A stretch of 44,181 nucleotides of DNA from Parabacteroides sp. Marseille-P3160 (GTDB taxonomy: Bacteria > Bacteroidota > Bacteroidia > Bacteroidales > Tannerellaceae): the NCBI RefSeq assembly GCF_900162725.1, contig NZ_LT799418.1, forward strand, positions 3,178,216 through 3,222,396, written 5' to 3'. Below the pieces are notes generated by a model. It made no database searches, was not told where the DNA came from, and saw nothing but the letters and a program-made list of their open reading frames with translations. A program made the translations under genes and the position numbers. Positions 16,052 to 24,911 of this stretch are shown piece after piece (within the stretch, counting starts at the first letter, position 1; each line of letters opens with the position of its first letter).

Positions 16052-16083
16052 GAAAAAGCCCGCTTCTCCAATAGAAGCGGGCT
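16052..16083 (-). terminator. Strong minus-strand terminator formed by the left inverted repeat
   Basis: The perfect 11-base stem AGCCCGCTTCT/AGAAGCGGGCT encloses the 5-base loop ATTGG and is followed on the minus strand by T5 (16056-16052). There is no minus-strand gene upstream of it. It would stop the transcript from the promoter at 16110-16141 after about 50 bases and shield the methyltransferase gene. On the plus strand no T run follows. Confidence 0.85.
16063..16081 (-). repeat. Left copy of 19-base inverted repeat (candidate inversion site)
   Basis: On the minus strand this copy reads cccgcttctattggagaag. It is identical to the plus-strand sequence at 16484-16502, giving an exact 19-base inverted repeat with inner ends 402 bases apart. 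The match includes the asymmetric ATTGG centre, so it is not simply a shared palindrome. Confidence 0.95.
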
Positions 16084-16109
16084 CCCGTTAAATATTGCTT
16101 ACAACGCTC

Positions 16110-16141
16110 CAAAACTAATAAAGGTTTTAAATAAAAACAAA
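16110..16141 (-). promoter_or_regulatory. Complete Bacteroides-type promoter inside the invertible segment
   Basis: Minus strand: TTTG at 16141-16138, a 20-base spacer, then TAGTTTTG at 16117-16110. Both parts match the consensus TTTG-N19-21-TAnnTTTG. It is the only promoter in this window that I found with both elements exact. The predicted start is near 16103, and the transcript would run straight into the terminator at 16083-16052. Confidence 0.75.
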
Positions 16142-16483
16142 CGTTTAAGAATATTTTTTTACAAAAAAACGATCTCAGATAAAAATCTAAATATCCTATG
16201 TGAATTTATTCCTATTCTGCAACAAATTTCATCTCACGCAAGATAAATTCTTGATAGGTTTTACAAACGATGCTATTGCATTAATAGACAATAGGTTTCA
16301 CCAACAGTTATAAAAACAGTGTATAATACGACTGATAATTTACCAAAACAGAATAAATTACGACGATTCTACAAAAAGAAATCTGTTCCGTTTAAGTAAT
16401 AATTCATCTTTTATTTCCTCAATCCTCTCCCCCCCATTATTACTACAAACCAGACAAGACTATTATAGCATCAATTTATACAT

Positions 16484-16502
16484 CCCGCTTCTATTGGAGA
16501 AG
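16484..16502 (+). repeat. Right copy of 19-base inverted repeat (candidate inversion site)
   Basis: Plus-strand cccgcttctattggagaag is the exact inverse of the left copy. Its outside flank (aagcaaaata) extends no long stem and has no T run, so this copy is not a terminator. It lies 190 bases before the susC start. Confidence 0.95.
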
Positions 16503-16677
16503 AAGCAAAATATATTTTGATAAAAGATTAGATACTTGAAAGATCCACTTTTTAATTTCTTAAATCGAATGCCTATGGAGAATAAACAACATTGAAAACG
16601 CACAACAGCTAAAAAAGCAGTTTTATTCATCTGATTAAACAACCTTAAGTGATTTATCTCAATAAAATTAGTAACCT

Positions 16678-16685
16678 TAAATTTG
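16678..16685 (+). promoter_or_regulatory. -7-like box immediately before PUL2 susC
   Basis: TAAATTTG fits TAnnTTTG, but no TTTG lies at the -33 spacing. With the usual 7-base offset, transcription would begin at the A of the ATG at 16692, giving a leaderless message. It may be a weak basal promoter or a chance match. Confidence 0.35.
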
Positions 16686-16691
16686 CAGTAC

Positions 16692-19600
16692 ATGATAAAA
16701 ATACGATATCTCGGTTACGTCAAAACCGATTTGAAGGATTTTTTTAGAATTATAAAACTCTCAACACTCATCTTATTCACAGAAATGAGTTTAGTAAATG
16801 CAGACAATTCCTATTCGCAATTACTTCTTTCGACAAATAATTCAATTGAAATCGACCAACAAAGTAATAAGATCAGAATTACGGGAATAGTCTATGATCA
16901 AAACGGAGATCCTCTAATAGGAGTAAATGTTATCGAAGTAGGGACGACCAACGGAACTTTAACGGATATAAACGGACGATTTTCACTGGAAATAAATGAA
17001 AATGCGACATTACGGGCCTCTTACATTGGATATATTGCTCAGGATATTACGGTAAAAACAAGAGCACCGCTAACAATCAAATTAAAAGAGAATCTGACAC
17101 AACTGGAAGAAGTGGTGGTGGTAGGTTATGGTGTTCAGAAAAAAGAAAGTGTTGTCGCTTCTATTGCTCAAGCTTCCGAAGAAGAGTTGAAACGGACGGG
17201 AAATGTAACCAACCTGACGGAAGCTCTGACTGGTCAATTGCCGGGTCTTGTCACCCTGACTTCTTCCGGTGAACCGGGAGGTATTACGACCGGTAACAGT
17301 GCGACAAATATGTTTATCCGCGGGCAAAATACATGGAATGGAGGCCAGCCGCTAATATTGGTTGATGGAGTGGAACGCAATATGAACAATATCGATGTAA
17401 ACGAAGTAGCCAACATTTCCATTCTGAAAGATGCTTCGGCGACAGCCGTATTCGGAGTGAAAGGAGCAAACGGCGTAGTATTAATCACAACGAAAAGAGG
17501 TGAGGCAGGAAAGACAAAGCTAAACTTCAATTATACGGCAACAGGAACCATGCTTTCCAAACAACCAGACAAGCTGGATTCATATGCCGCAATGATGGCT
17601 AAAAACGAAATTATCGAACGCGAAGGAGTACTGAATGAACCGTCTTGGAATTCGTACGTCCCCTATGAAATCGTACAGCGTTACCGCAAACCTCAAACAC
17701 CCGAATATGCAGTTATCTATCCGAATGTAGATTGGGAAAAAGCCATGTATGATGATATGGGGTTTTCCCATCGTGCAACCTTAAGCGCCCAAGGCGGAAG
17801 CAAAAATGTCAAATATTACGGCATGCTGGCTTATTTACATGAAGGAGACATGTTTAAAAACTATAATAATGGAAAAGGATATGATCCCAACTACAATTAT
17901 GACCGTTTTAATTTCCGTAGCAACATCGACTTCAATCTCACTTCAAGCACAAAACTTTCAGTCGATTTGTCAGGTTTTTATTCACAGAAAAACACAAATT
18001 TCAATAATGAAGGATCGTCCAGCCGGGCAGACCAATGGATGTGGAGCGCTACGTATTTCCTTGCGCCCAACTTATTTTTACCTATGTATGATGACGGATA
18101 TTGGGGCGCCTATCAGGAAGGGGGTAATAATACGGTAAATCCTTTGGCCGTAATCTATAATCTGGGAATTCGTGAGACAAGGACCACGCAGTTAAATTCC
18201 AATTTCACCTTGGAACAAGATTTGAGTTTCATTACAAAAGGATTAACAGTAAAAGCCTCTTTATTCTATGATAACAATATTCGCTCGGAAGGGGGAATTT
18301 ATGATATCACCAATCATGTAAGACCAGGTGAAGCAGTGACAAATGTCAGATATAAACAAATTTATCCTTTACTCTATGAAGGCCCTGACCAAGACCCCTC
18401 CGAATACACAGTATATCTTCCGGTCAGCACCGAAGAATATGACTGGATTATGCGTCCGTGGACTATTAGGGCGGAAGGAATAAATTCTGCAAACTGGGAT
18501 GGCACTATTCCGGTAACCCGCAGGCTTATGTACCAACTTCAATTGAATTACGCCCGCAGGTTCGGACTACATAATGTCTCTGCCATGGGGATATTTAAAC
18601 GGGAAGAATATGCGAATGGCAATATGTTTAAAAACTACAGAGAAGATTGGGTGTCGAGGCTTACTTATGATTATGATTCCCGCTACCTGCTTGAATTGAA
18701 CGGCGCCTATAATGGATCGGAAAAATTCGGCCCGGGCTATCGCTTCGACTTTTTCCCTTCCCTTGCTGCCGGCTGGTATATTTCCAACGAAAAATTTTTC
18801 CGATTAAAATGGGTGGATCGCTTAAAATTACGGTACAGTAAAGGATGGGTAGGGGATGATAGTGGAGGAAGTCGCTGGATGTATAGTTCCCAATTGGCAT
18901 ACGGAGGCTCGGCAAGACTGAACAATGCTTCCAATGGAACCAGTCCCTACACATTCTACAGGGAAACCGTTATCGGAAATCCCGAAGTCCGATGGGAAAA
19001 GGCGGTAAAAGATAATTTCGGATTGGAAATAGGGCTATTAAACAATTTATTCTCCTTAACGGCAGATTATTATACGGAGGATCGTACTGATATCCTGATA
19101 GCGGGGAGTAGCCGTTCCGTACCGGTATTCTTTGGAGCAACTCCTCCAAGTGCCAACTTGGGAAGAGTCAAGTCAAAAGGATTCGAGATAGAGTTGGGAG
19201 TAAATAAAACGTTGTCCCCGGGTTTGGATATTTGGTCCAAGCTCGCCATTACACATAATGAAAATAAGGTTATGTTTAGAGATGATCCACCTTTACAATA
19301 CGCTCATTTAAAAGCGGCCGGTTACCCCATCGGTCAAATCAGAAGTCTGATTGCCAACGGATTTTACAACAACTGGGATGAAGTATACGCCAGTATCCCC
19401 ACGGAGACGAACGACCTACAAAAATTACCGGGCTATTACGATCTGATCGACTTTAATGCCGACGGTGTGATTAAAAGCAGTGAAGACCAAGCTCCAATTG
19501 GCTATTCGGAAGTTCCTCAAAATACAGCGGCGTTTACCTTGGGTGTTAACTATAAAGGATTCAGCTTTATGACCCAGTTCTATGGCGTTAATAACGCAAA

Positions 19601-19985
19601 CAGGGTGGTAGCATTCGATAATTATATGAATGATACGGATATTGTTTTCGGTCATGTGGCCGATTACTGGTCAAAAGACAACCCCAACGCCTCTTCTTTT
19701 TTACCAAGATGGAAAACCTCGGCGGAAAATATAGGAAATTATTACGTTTATGACGCCTCGTTCCTCCGTTTGAGAATTGTCGAATTATCCTACTCCTTCG
19801 ATAAAAACAGTTGGATAAAGAAATTAGGTATCGAGAATCTGAGGATTTTCCTCAACGGAAACAACCTGTTCTTCTGGTCAGACCTGCCTGATGATCGGGA
19901 AACGACTTATTCGGGCGGTAGTGCCACACAAGGGGCATATCCTACCGTAAAACGAATCAATCTCGGCATCGATCTAAACTTTTAA
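16692..19985 (+). CDS. SusC-like TonB-dependent outer-membrane transporter (PUL2, first pair)
   Basis: First gene of PUL2, 1097 residues from the ATG at 16692; an in-frame TTG at 16683 lies inside the -7-like box and is less likely. Domains: signal segment (about 18-38, IIKLSTLILFTEMSLVNA), carboxypeptidase-regulatory-like domain (about 61-132), TonB-box-like LEEVVVVGYG (138-147), plug (about 150-280), and barrel ending in phenylalanine (NLGIDLNF). There is no STN domain, so it is not a sigma-linked transducer like the PUL1 SusC. It starts 12 bases before its SusD partner. Expression may depend on the invertible promoter upstream. Confidence 0.95.
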   Translation: MIKIRYLGYVKTDLKDFFRIIKLSTLILFTEMSLVNADNSYSQLLLSTNNSIEIDQQSNKIRITGIVYDQNGDPLIGVNVIEVGTTNGTLTDINGRFSLEINENATLRASYIGYIAQDITVKTRAPLTIKLKENLTQLEEVVVVGYGVQKKESVVASIAQASEEELKRTGNVTNLTEALTGQLPGLVTLTSSGEPGGITTGNSATNMFIRGQNTWNGGQPLILVDGVERNMNNIDVNEVANISILKDASATAVFGVKGANGVVLITTKRGEAGKTKLNFNYTATGTMLSKQPDKLDSYAAMMAKNEIIEREGVLNEPSWNSYVPYEIVQRYRKPQTPEYAVIYPNVDWEKAMYDDMGFSHRATLSAQGGSKNVKYYGMLAYLHEGDMFKNYNNGKGYDPNYNYDRFNFRSNIDFNLTSSTKLSVDLSGFYSQKNTNFNNEGSSSRADQWMWSATYFLAPNLFLPMYDDGYWGAYQEGGNNTVNPLAVIYNLGIRETRTTQLNSNFTLEQDLSFITKGLTVKASLFYDNNIRSEGGIYDITNHVRPGEAVTNVRYKQIYPLLYEGPDQDPSEYTVYLPVSTEEYDWIMRPWTIRAEGINSANWDGTIPVTRRLMYQLQLNYARRFGLHNVSAMGIFKREEYANGNMFKNYREDWVSRLTYDYDSRYLLELNGAYNGSEKFGPGYRFDFFPSLAAGWYISNEKFFRLKWVDRLKLRYSKGWVGDDSGGSRWMYSSQLAYGGSARLNNASNGTSPYTFYRETVIGNPEVRWEKAVKDNFGLEIGLLNNLFSLTADYYTEDRTDILIAGSSRSVPVFFGATPPSANLGRVKSKGFEIELGVNKTLSPGLDIWSKLAITHNENKVMFRDDPPLQYAHLKAAGYPIGQIRSLIANGFYNNWDEVYASIPTETNDLQKLPGYYDLIDFNADGVIKSSEDQAPIGYSEVPQNTAAFTLGVNYKGFSFMTQFYGVNNANRVVAFDNYMNDTDIVFGHVADYWSKDNPNASSFLPRWKTSAENIGNYYVYDASFLRLRIVELSYSFDKNSWIKKLGIENLRIFLNGNNLFFWSDLPDDRETTYSGGSATQGAYPTVKRINLGIDLNF

Positions 19986-19997
19986 ACAGTAATTAAA

Positions 19998-21797
19998 ATG
20001 AAAAGAATGAAATATTATATCGGAATATTCTTGGTATCAATCATAGGAATAACGGCAACCTCCTGTGAGGACTATTTGGATAAAGCGCCTGAATCCGATA
20101 TATCGGATAAGGACGCATTCGGAAATTTCACCAGTTTCCAGGGATTTGTAGAAGAAATGTATAAGTGCATCATGGACCCGGACAAGGGAGGCGCCTTCAA
20201 CAGATGTCTTTTTGCAGACGAAACCCTTGGCCCTTCGCAATATCCTTTTGATCAGGGGAACTATTGGAGCAACGAAAGTTATTTTTTCGGTCAGAGCGTG
20301 AATACGACCGACGCCGAATCCCGCACGAAAAGAATTTGGGAATATGCCTGGTATGCTATACGAAAAGCAAATCTCGCCCTTTCAAAACTGGAAGAAGAAG
20401 GTCTTTTTGAAGGTACGGATGAAGAAAGGAATCATCTGAAGGGGCAAGCTTTATTTTTCAGGGGATGGTTCTATTTTGAAATCTGCCGCTACTGGGGAGG
20501 TATGCCCTATATCGACCGGATGTTAGAACCTACAGAAGATCTGTTTACTCCGGAATTTAAGCGATTGAATTTCCAGGAGTGTGCCAAAAAGATGGCAGCC
20601 GATTTTCGTGCTGCCGCCGACTTATTGCCCAATCATTGGGATCTGTCAGGTCCGGGTGAAGCGACCAAAGGACATAACCGAGATCGGATTAATAAATTCC
20701 ACGCATTAGGTTATTTAGGAAAAGCATTATTATATGCAGCCAGCCCTATGATCAACGAAGAAGCGACCGGTAATAATGCTTTCGACGGAGAACTTTGTGC
20801 ACAAGCGGCCTCTGCTTTCGGCGAACTGCTTCAGTTGGCCGACCAGACCGGCATTTACCAAATGCAGTCCTGGGATACATGGACCGACTGTTTCTGGCGC
20901 TGGAACTGGGAAAGGCCGGGCGGAACGGAATGTATTATGATGCCTATCATCTTCGAACGTAGCCGGGTACGCTGGTCAACGCTCGGTGGGATGGTGCCTT
21001 CCTCCATCGGAATGAATAGCGGTTCGTCGGCTGATGTACCTACCCATAATTACATTAAAAATTATGCCATGGCAAACGGTTTGCCTATCGACGATCCTGC
21101 TTCCGGCTATAACCCGAATGATCCATGGATAGGAAGAGAACCCCGTTTCTATAAGGATATCCTGAAAGACGGAGACCAGATATGGGCTACTGCCGGGGTA
21201 GATCAATATGCACAGTTATATAACGGCGGACGCCATCGTAACGGTATCAATCCTCCAAGCGTTACCGGTTATTATTATTTAAGATATGCACCTCTCGGTA
21301 AAGATTTTACGGCGTCAAAAGCAGATGCTCTACAAGCCTATAAACCCTATCTACGTCTGGCCGATATTTACTTAATGTACGCTGAAGCGGTAAATTTTAG
21401 TCCGGGAGGAGGCCCAAATGCCAAAGCAGCCAATTATTCCATGACAGCCGTCGAGGCTCTGAATGTAGTACGTAATCGCGCACAATTGCCCAACCTAGAT
21501 CATAAGTTTACAACTTCAAAGGAGGCTTTCTTTGAAGAGATTGTTCGCGAAAGAGCAGTAGAACTGGCCTTTGAAGGTGCTCGCTTTTGCGATCTGCGCC
21601 GATGGAACCGCAACGGGGACGAACGTTATCTGGACAAAACGGCACTCGATTTTGATCGCGGCGAAAATGGAAAACCGATTAATATCAGGGAACGGGTTGT
21701 TATCAGGCGAACAGTAGGCAAAAAACACAATTGGCTACCCATCCAAGTCAAATATACGACGCAGTATGAAGGATTTCCTCAAAATCCGGGTTGGTAA
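19998..21797 (+). CDS. SusD-like surface glycan-binding lipoprotein (PUL2, first pair)
   Basis: The 599-residue SusD/RagB-family lipoprotein has signal MKRMKYYIGIFLVSIIGI and lipobox ATSC (cysteine 23), followed by EDYLDKAPESD, the standard SusD start. TPR-like helices around KGQALFFRGWFYFEICRYWG and a C-terminus ending FPQNPGW are typical. It is the partner of the SusC 12 bases upstream and is larger than the PUL1 SusD. Confidence 0.94.
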   Translation: MKRMKYYIGIFLVSIIGITATSCEDYLDKAPESDISDKDAFGNFTSFQGFVEEMYKCIMDPDKGGAFNRCLFADETLGPSQYPFDQGNYWSNESYFFGQSVNTTDAESRTKRIWEYAWYAIRKANLALSKLEEEGLFEGTDEERNHLKGQALFFRGWFYFEICRYWGGMPYIDRMLEPTEDLFTPEFKRLNFQECAKKMAADFRAAADLLPNHWDLSGPGEATKGHNRDRINKFHALGYLGKALLYAASPMINEEATGNNAFDGELCAQAASAFGELLQLADQTGIYQMQSWDTWTDCFWRWNWERPGGTECIMMPIIFERSRVRWSTLGGMVPSSIGMNSGSSADVPTHNYIKNYAMANGLPIDDPASGYNPNDPWIGREPRFYKDILKDGDQIWATAGVDQYAQLYNGGRHRNGINPPSVTGYYYLRYAPLGKDFTASKADALQAYKPYLRLADIYLMYAEAVNFSPGGGPNAKAANYSMTAVEALNVVRNRAQLPNLDHKFTTSKEAFFEEIVRERAVELAFEGARFCDLRRWNRNGDERYLDKTALDFDRGENGKPINIRERVVIRRTVGKKHNWLPIQVKYTTQYEGFPQNPGW

Positions 21798-21827
21798 AAT
21801 TTAATAACCTTGAACCTTTTTAATTTT

Positions 21828-24800
21828 ATGAAGAAAAAAATAATTTACCTCATTATAGCTATAGCATTATCCGGACAAATGCTGTTTTTCCCTGATAAGC
21901 TATCAGCCCAGGATGAGAACCTGGTTACCATTCAATCTACGGTCACGGACGATTCGGGTAATCCGATCGCAAACGCGGAAGTTTTCAATGAAGAGGCTTA
22001 TACCCATACCGATAAAGAGGGAAAGTTTAGCCTGAAAGTAAAAACCGGCTCAAAAATTATTGTTGAAGCCGAAGGATATGAAAAGGCGATTTTTTCCCCT
22101 GAGGATAACAACGAAAAACTGCAACTTAGCCGTTCTCCGCTCCTCTACGGAGAGCAAGAACAGGTCAATCTACCTTTCCGTACAGTCAGTAAAGGGGATG
22201 TTGTCGGAGCTGCCAGCGGCTATCGGATGGATGAGATAAGCCAATACGACAACAGTATCTGGGCCAGCGGTATCCTAACCGGAAGGGCGTTGGGCATGTT
22301 AGGAGGGAATAATATCCGGGGATTGGGAGTCAGTTTGGACGTTGGCGCCATTACCGGTACCCAAACCGGTACGGCGATGGTCGTTGTAGACGGATTACCT
22401 CGTGAATTAAATTCAATACGTCTTTCCGACATTGAAAGTATTTCCGTACTGCGTGATGTTAATTCGGCGATCTTGTATGGAAGCGCCGCTCTGAACGGAG
22501 TGGTATTAATCACGACCAAACGGGGGGAAGCCTATAAAAAAAGATCCGACATTACAGTTAATTACGGCATTTCAGTACCCAAACTAATGCCGAAATACCT
22601 CAATTCTGCAGACTACATGGAATACTTCAACAAAGCCAGGGAAAGCGATGGTTTTGAACCTCAATATTCTGCAGAAACAATTGAGAACTACAGGAATGGG
22701 AATAAATATCGTTATCCGGATGTCGATTATTATTCCGATGAATATTTGAAGTCGTTTAAAGACTATTTCGACCTGAATACCGAATTTTCGGGAGGGAATG
22801 AAAACGCCCGCTATTACGCAAATGTAGGCTGGTATTCGGCAGGAGGTCTGATGAATTTCGGCGAAGGAAAAAACGCCCGCCAAAACACCTTCAATGTAAG
22901 AGGAAATATAGACCTGAAAATCAACAATTGGATTAACACCTCCGTGGATGCAACAGGTCTATTCAACAATTCCAAAGGACCACGCGGAAGTTTCTGGAGT
23001 AATTCGGCATCCGTCAGGCCTTTTGAGTTTTCCCCTTTGTTACCGATTGACCTGATTGACCCGCAAAACAGCTTATTGAAAGCCCGAAAAAACGATATAG
23101 ACGGAAAATACCTGATCGGAGGAAACAGTAACTTTATCACACATGGTATCGGAGATGTCTATGCCGCCGGTTTCAATGAAACGATCTGGCGCAATTTCTC
23201 ATTCAACAACCGGATTAATTTCGACTTGGGCATGCTCACACCGGGTCTCTCCTTCCATACCAATATCAGTTTCGACTATTATGTAGCTTATAACCAGGTG
23301 ACGCCAAACGAGTATTCGGTATATGAACCTATCTGGGCGGAAAATGAAGACCGTATTATCGATTTGAAACAGCACGGGAAAGACTCCCGCCCGGGGACAC
23401 AAAACGTAGAAGGCCGTTATTTCAGAAGAAGGTTCGGCTTTTACGGGTTGTTGAGTTACGACCGTACTTTTGAGAATCGGCATCATATCTCAGGTTCTTT
23501 GTTCGGTTATGGAAGTACGTTCAAGGATAACGACGGTTCTTATACCGATTTTCAAGGAGTAAAACATGCACACATCGGATTTCAGACAAGCTATATTTAT
23601 GACCGGAAATATATGATTGATTTTAGCAGCGCTTTTGTAAACTCGGCAAAATTGCCAAAAGGCAAAGTAGGCTTTTCCCCTTCAATCGCCCTTGCATGGG
23701 CTATCAATAGGGAAAATTTCCTCTCTTCCTTAGACTGGATGGACTATCTCAAGCTAAAAGTATCTGCAGGAATACTCAATTCCGACATTCCTATCGGCGA
23801 CTACTTCTATTATGATAACCGTTATGGAACATCCGGCAGTTATGCCTGGTATGAAGGCGGTAAAAGCAGGTCGGGCGTAGCTTCCAGTTGGACGTCGAAT
23901 CCGAATCTGGATTTTGCCAAACGCAAAGAAATCAGTGTAGGTTTCGAAGGTTTGTTTTTTGATAAACTATTGGGGTTGGAAGCAAACTATTTCTATGATA
24001 CCTATAGCGGTTTAGTCGTACGTCCGACAACGACATATCCCAGTTTTTACACAGATTTCGTCCCTTATGAGAATTTTGAGAAAGATGGGTACCAAGGAAT
24101 AGAGATGGGGCTTAGCTTAAACAAAACATGGGGGGATTGGAGCCTATACACCGGAGTACACGCTTTATATTCCGTATCGAAACGTCTTATCGTAAACGAA
24201 GTGTACGCCAATGACTATCAATACCGGAAAGGATACGGGAAAGACGCTACTTTTGGTTTGGAAGCGCTCGGCTTTTTTCAGAACCAGGAAGAGATAGACG
24301 CCAGTCCGTACCAGACATTCGGAACGGTCAGGCCGGGCGATATCAAGTATAAAGATCAGAACGGAGACAATATTATCGACAGCAATGATGAAGTTTACCT
24401 GCGCCGTTGGCAAGCTCCCTGGTCGGAAGGCCTTGAAATACGCTTATCGTGGAAAAATTTCACTCTGTTTTTGCTCGGGGAAGGACAACAAGGAGTGAAA
24501 AACTTCAGGGAAAGCAGCTATTATTGGATGGATGCCAACGACAAATATTCGGAAATCGCCTTGCAAAGCTGGACGGAAGAAACTAAAAATACAGCTAAAT
24601 ATCCCCGTATCAGTTCGCAGGCAAACAGTAATAATTTGCGTCGTTCGAGCTTCTGGCTATACAATAACGACTACTTCAATTTGAGAAGAGTCCAATTGAG
24701 TTATCGAATGCCCCAAAAGGTCGCAAATTTTCTTTTCACAAAGAACCTGGATATTGCACTCGATGCAACCGACTTGTTCCAATTTGCCAAGAACCGAAAA

Positions 24801-24872
24801 GTAAGGGACTTGAATGTTGGAGGTGAACCTTATTATCGTACCTATACAGTTACGTTGAAGGCCAATTTCTAA
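21828..24872 (+). CDS. Divergent SusC-like TonB-dependent transporter (PUL2, second pair)
   Basis: The 1014-residue protein starts at the ATG at 21828 (MKKKIIYLIIAIALSG), not at the in-frame TTG at 21810. Domains: signal peptide (1-28, ending KLSAQ), carboxypeptidase-regulatory-like domain (about 33-102), plug (about 125-235) and barrel ending in phenylalanine. The usual EEVVVVGYG TonB-box region is absent; in its place is LLYGEQEQVNLPFRTVSKGD (105-124). This variant occurs in second SusC copies of tandem loci. It lies 30 bases after the first SusD. It may take a different chain length or substrate, which is an inference. Confidence 0.9.
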   Translation: MKKKIIYLIIAIALSGQMLFFPDKLSAQDENLVTIQSTVTDDSGNPIANAEVFNEEAYTHTDKEGKFSLKVKTGSKIIVEAEGYEKAIFSPEDNNEKLQLSRSPLLYGEQEQVNLPFRTVSKGDVVGAASGYRMDEISQYDNSIWASGILTGRALGMLGGNNIRGLGVSLDVGAITGTQTGTAMVVVDGLPRELNSIRLSDIESISVLRDVNSAILYGSAALNGVVLITTKRGEAYKKRSDITVNYGISVPKLMPKYLNSADYMEYFNKARESDGFEPQYSAETIENYRNGNKYRYPDVDYYSDEYLKSFKDYFDLNTEFSGGNENARYYANVGWYSAGGLMNFGEGKNARQNTFNVRGNIDLKINNWINTSVDATGLFNNSKGPRGSFWSNSASVRPFEFSPLLPIDLIDPQNSLLKARKNDIDGKYLIGGNSNFITHGIGDVYAAGFNETIWRNFSFNNRINFDLGMLTPGLSFHTNISFDYYVAYNQVTPNEYSVYEPIWAENEDRIIDLKQHGKDSRPGTQNVEGRYFRRRFGFYGLLSYDRTFENRHHISGSLFGYGSTFKDNDGSYTDFQGVKHAHIGFQTSYIYDRKYMIDFSSAFVNSAKLPKGKVGFSPSIALAWAINRENFLSSLDWMDYLKLKVSAGILNSDIPIGDYFYYDNRYGTSGSYAWYEGGKSRSGVASSWTSNPNLDFAKRKEISVGFEGLFFDKLLGLEANYFYDTYSGLVVRPTTTYPSFYTDFVPYENFEKDGYQGIEMGLSLNKTWGDWSLYTGVHALYSVSKRLIVNEVYANDYQYRKGYGKDATFGLEALGFFQNQEEIDASPYQTFGTVRPGDIKYKDQNGDNIIDSNDEVYLRRWQAPWSEGLEIRLSWKNFTLFLLGEGQQGVKNFRESSYYWMDANDKYSEIALQSWTEETKNTAKYPRISSQANSNNLRRSSFWLYNNDYFNLRRVQLSYRMPQKVANFLFTKNLDIALDATDLFQFAKNRKVRDLNVGGEPYYRTYTVTLKANF

Positions 24873-24911
24873 AACGATGAATGAAAGCTAAATATTAAAG
24901 CACAAAAGAAA

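Larger units (their letters stand above)
16063..16502. other. Candidate invertible promoter element upstream of PUL2
   Basis: This 440-base segment is bounded by perfect 19-base inverted repeats. It contains no gene and one complete promoter match (16110-16141) that points away from the downstream susC. Reversal about the repeats would move the -7 box to about 16448-16455 facing susC, with a start near 16462 and a leader of about 230 bases. The right repeat lacks a long stem or T run, so it would not stop that transcript, whereas the left repeat with its outside flank is a terminator in either state. This matches phase-variable invertons of Bacteroidales. No recombinase gene is in the window. 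The rest of the interior is AT-rich with no other structure recognised. Confidence 0.72.

Noticed and set aside
16505-16519. TATATTTTG just right of the inversion element as a promoter
   Set aside because: The spacer inside the box is one base too long for TAnnTTTG and no TTTG lies 19-21 bases upstream.
16463-16693. Minus-strand open frame of 76 codons upstream of PUL2
   Set aside because: Low-complexity, cysteine- and phenylalanine-rich product with no family resemblance; it runs through the right inverted repeat and the susC leader and has no promoter box of its own.
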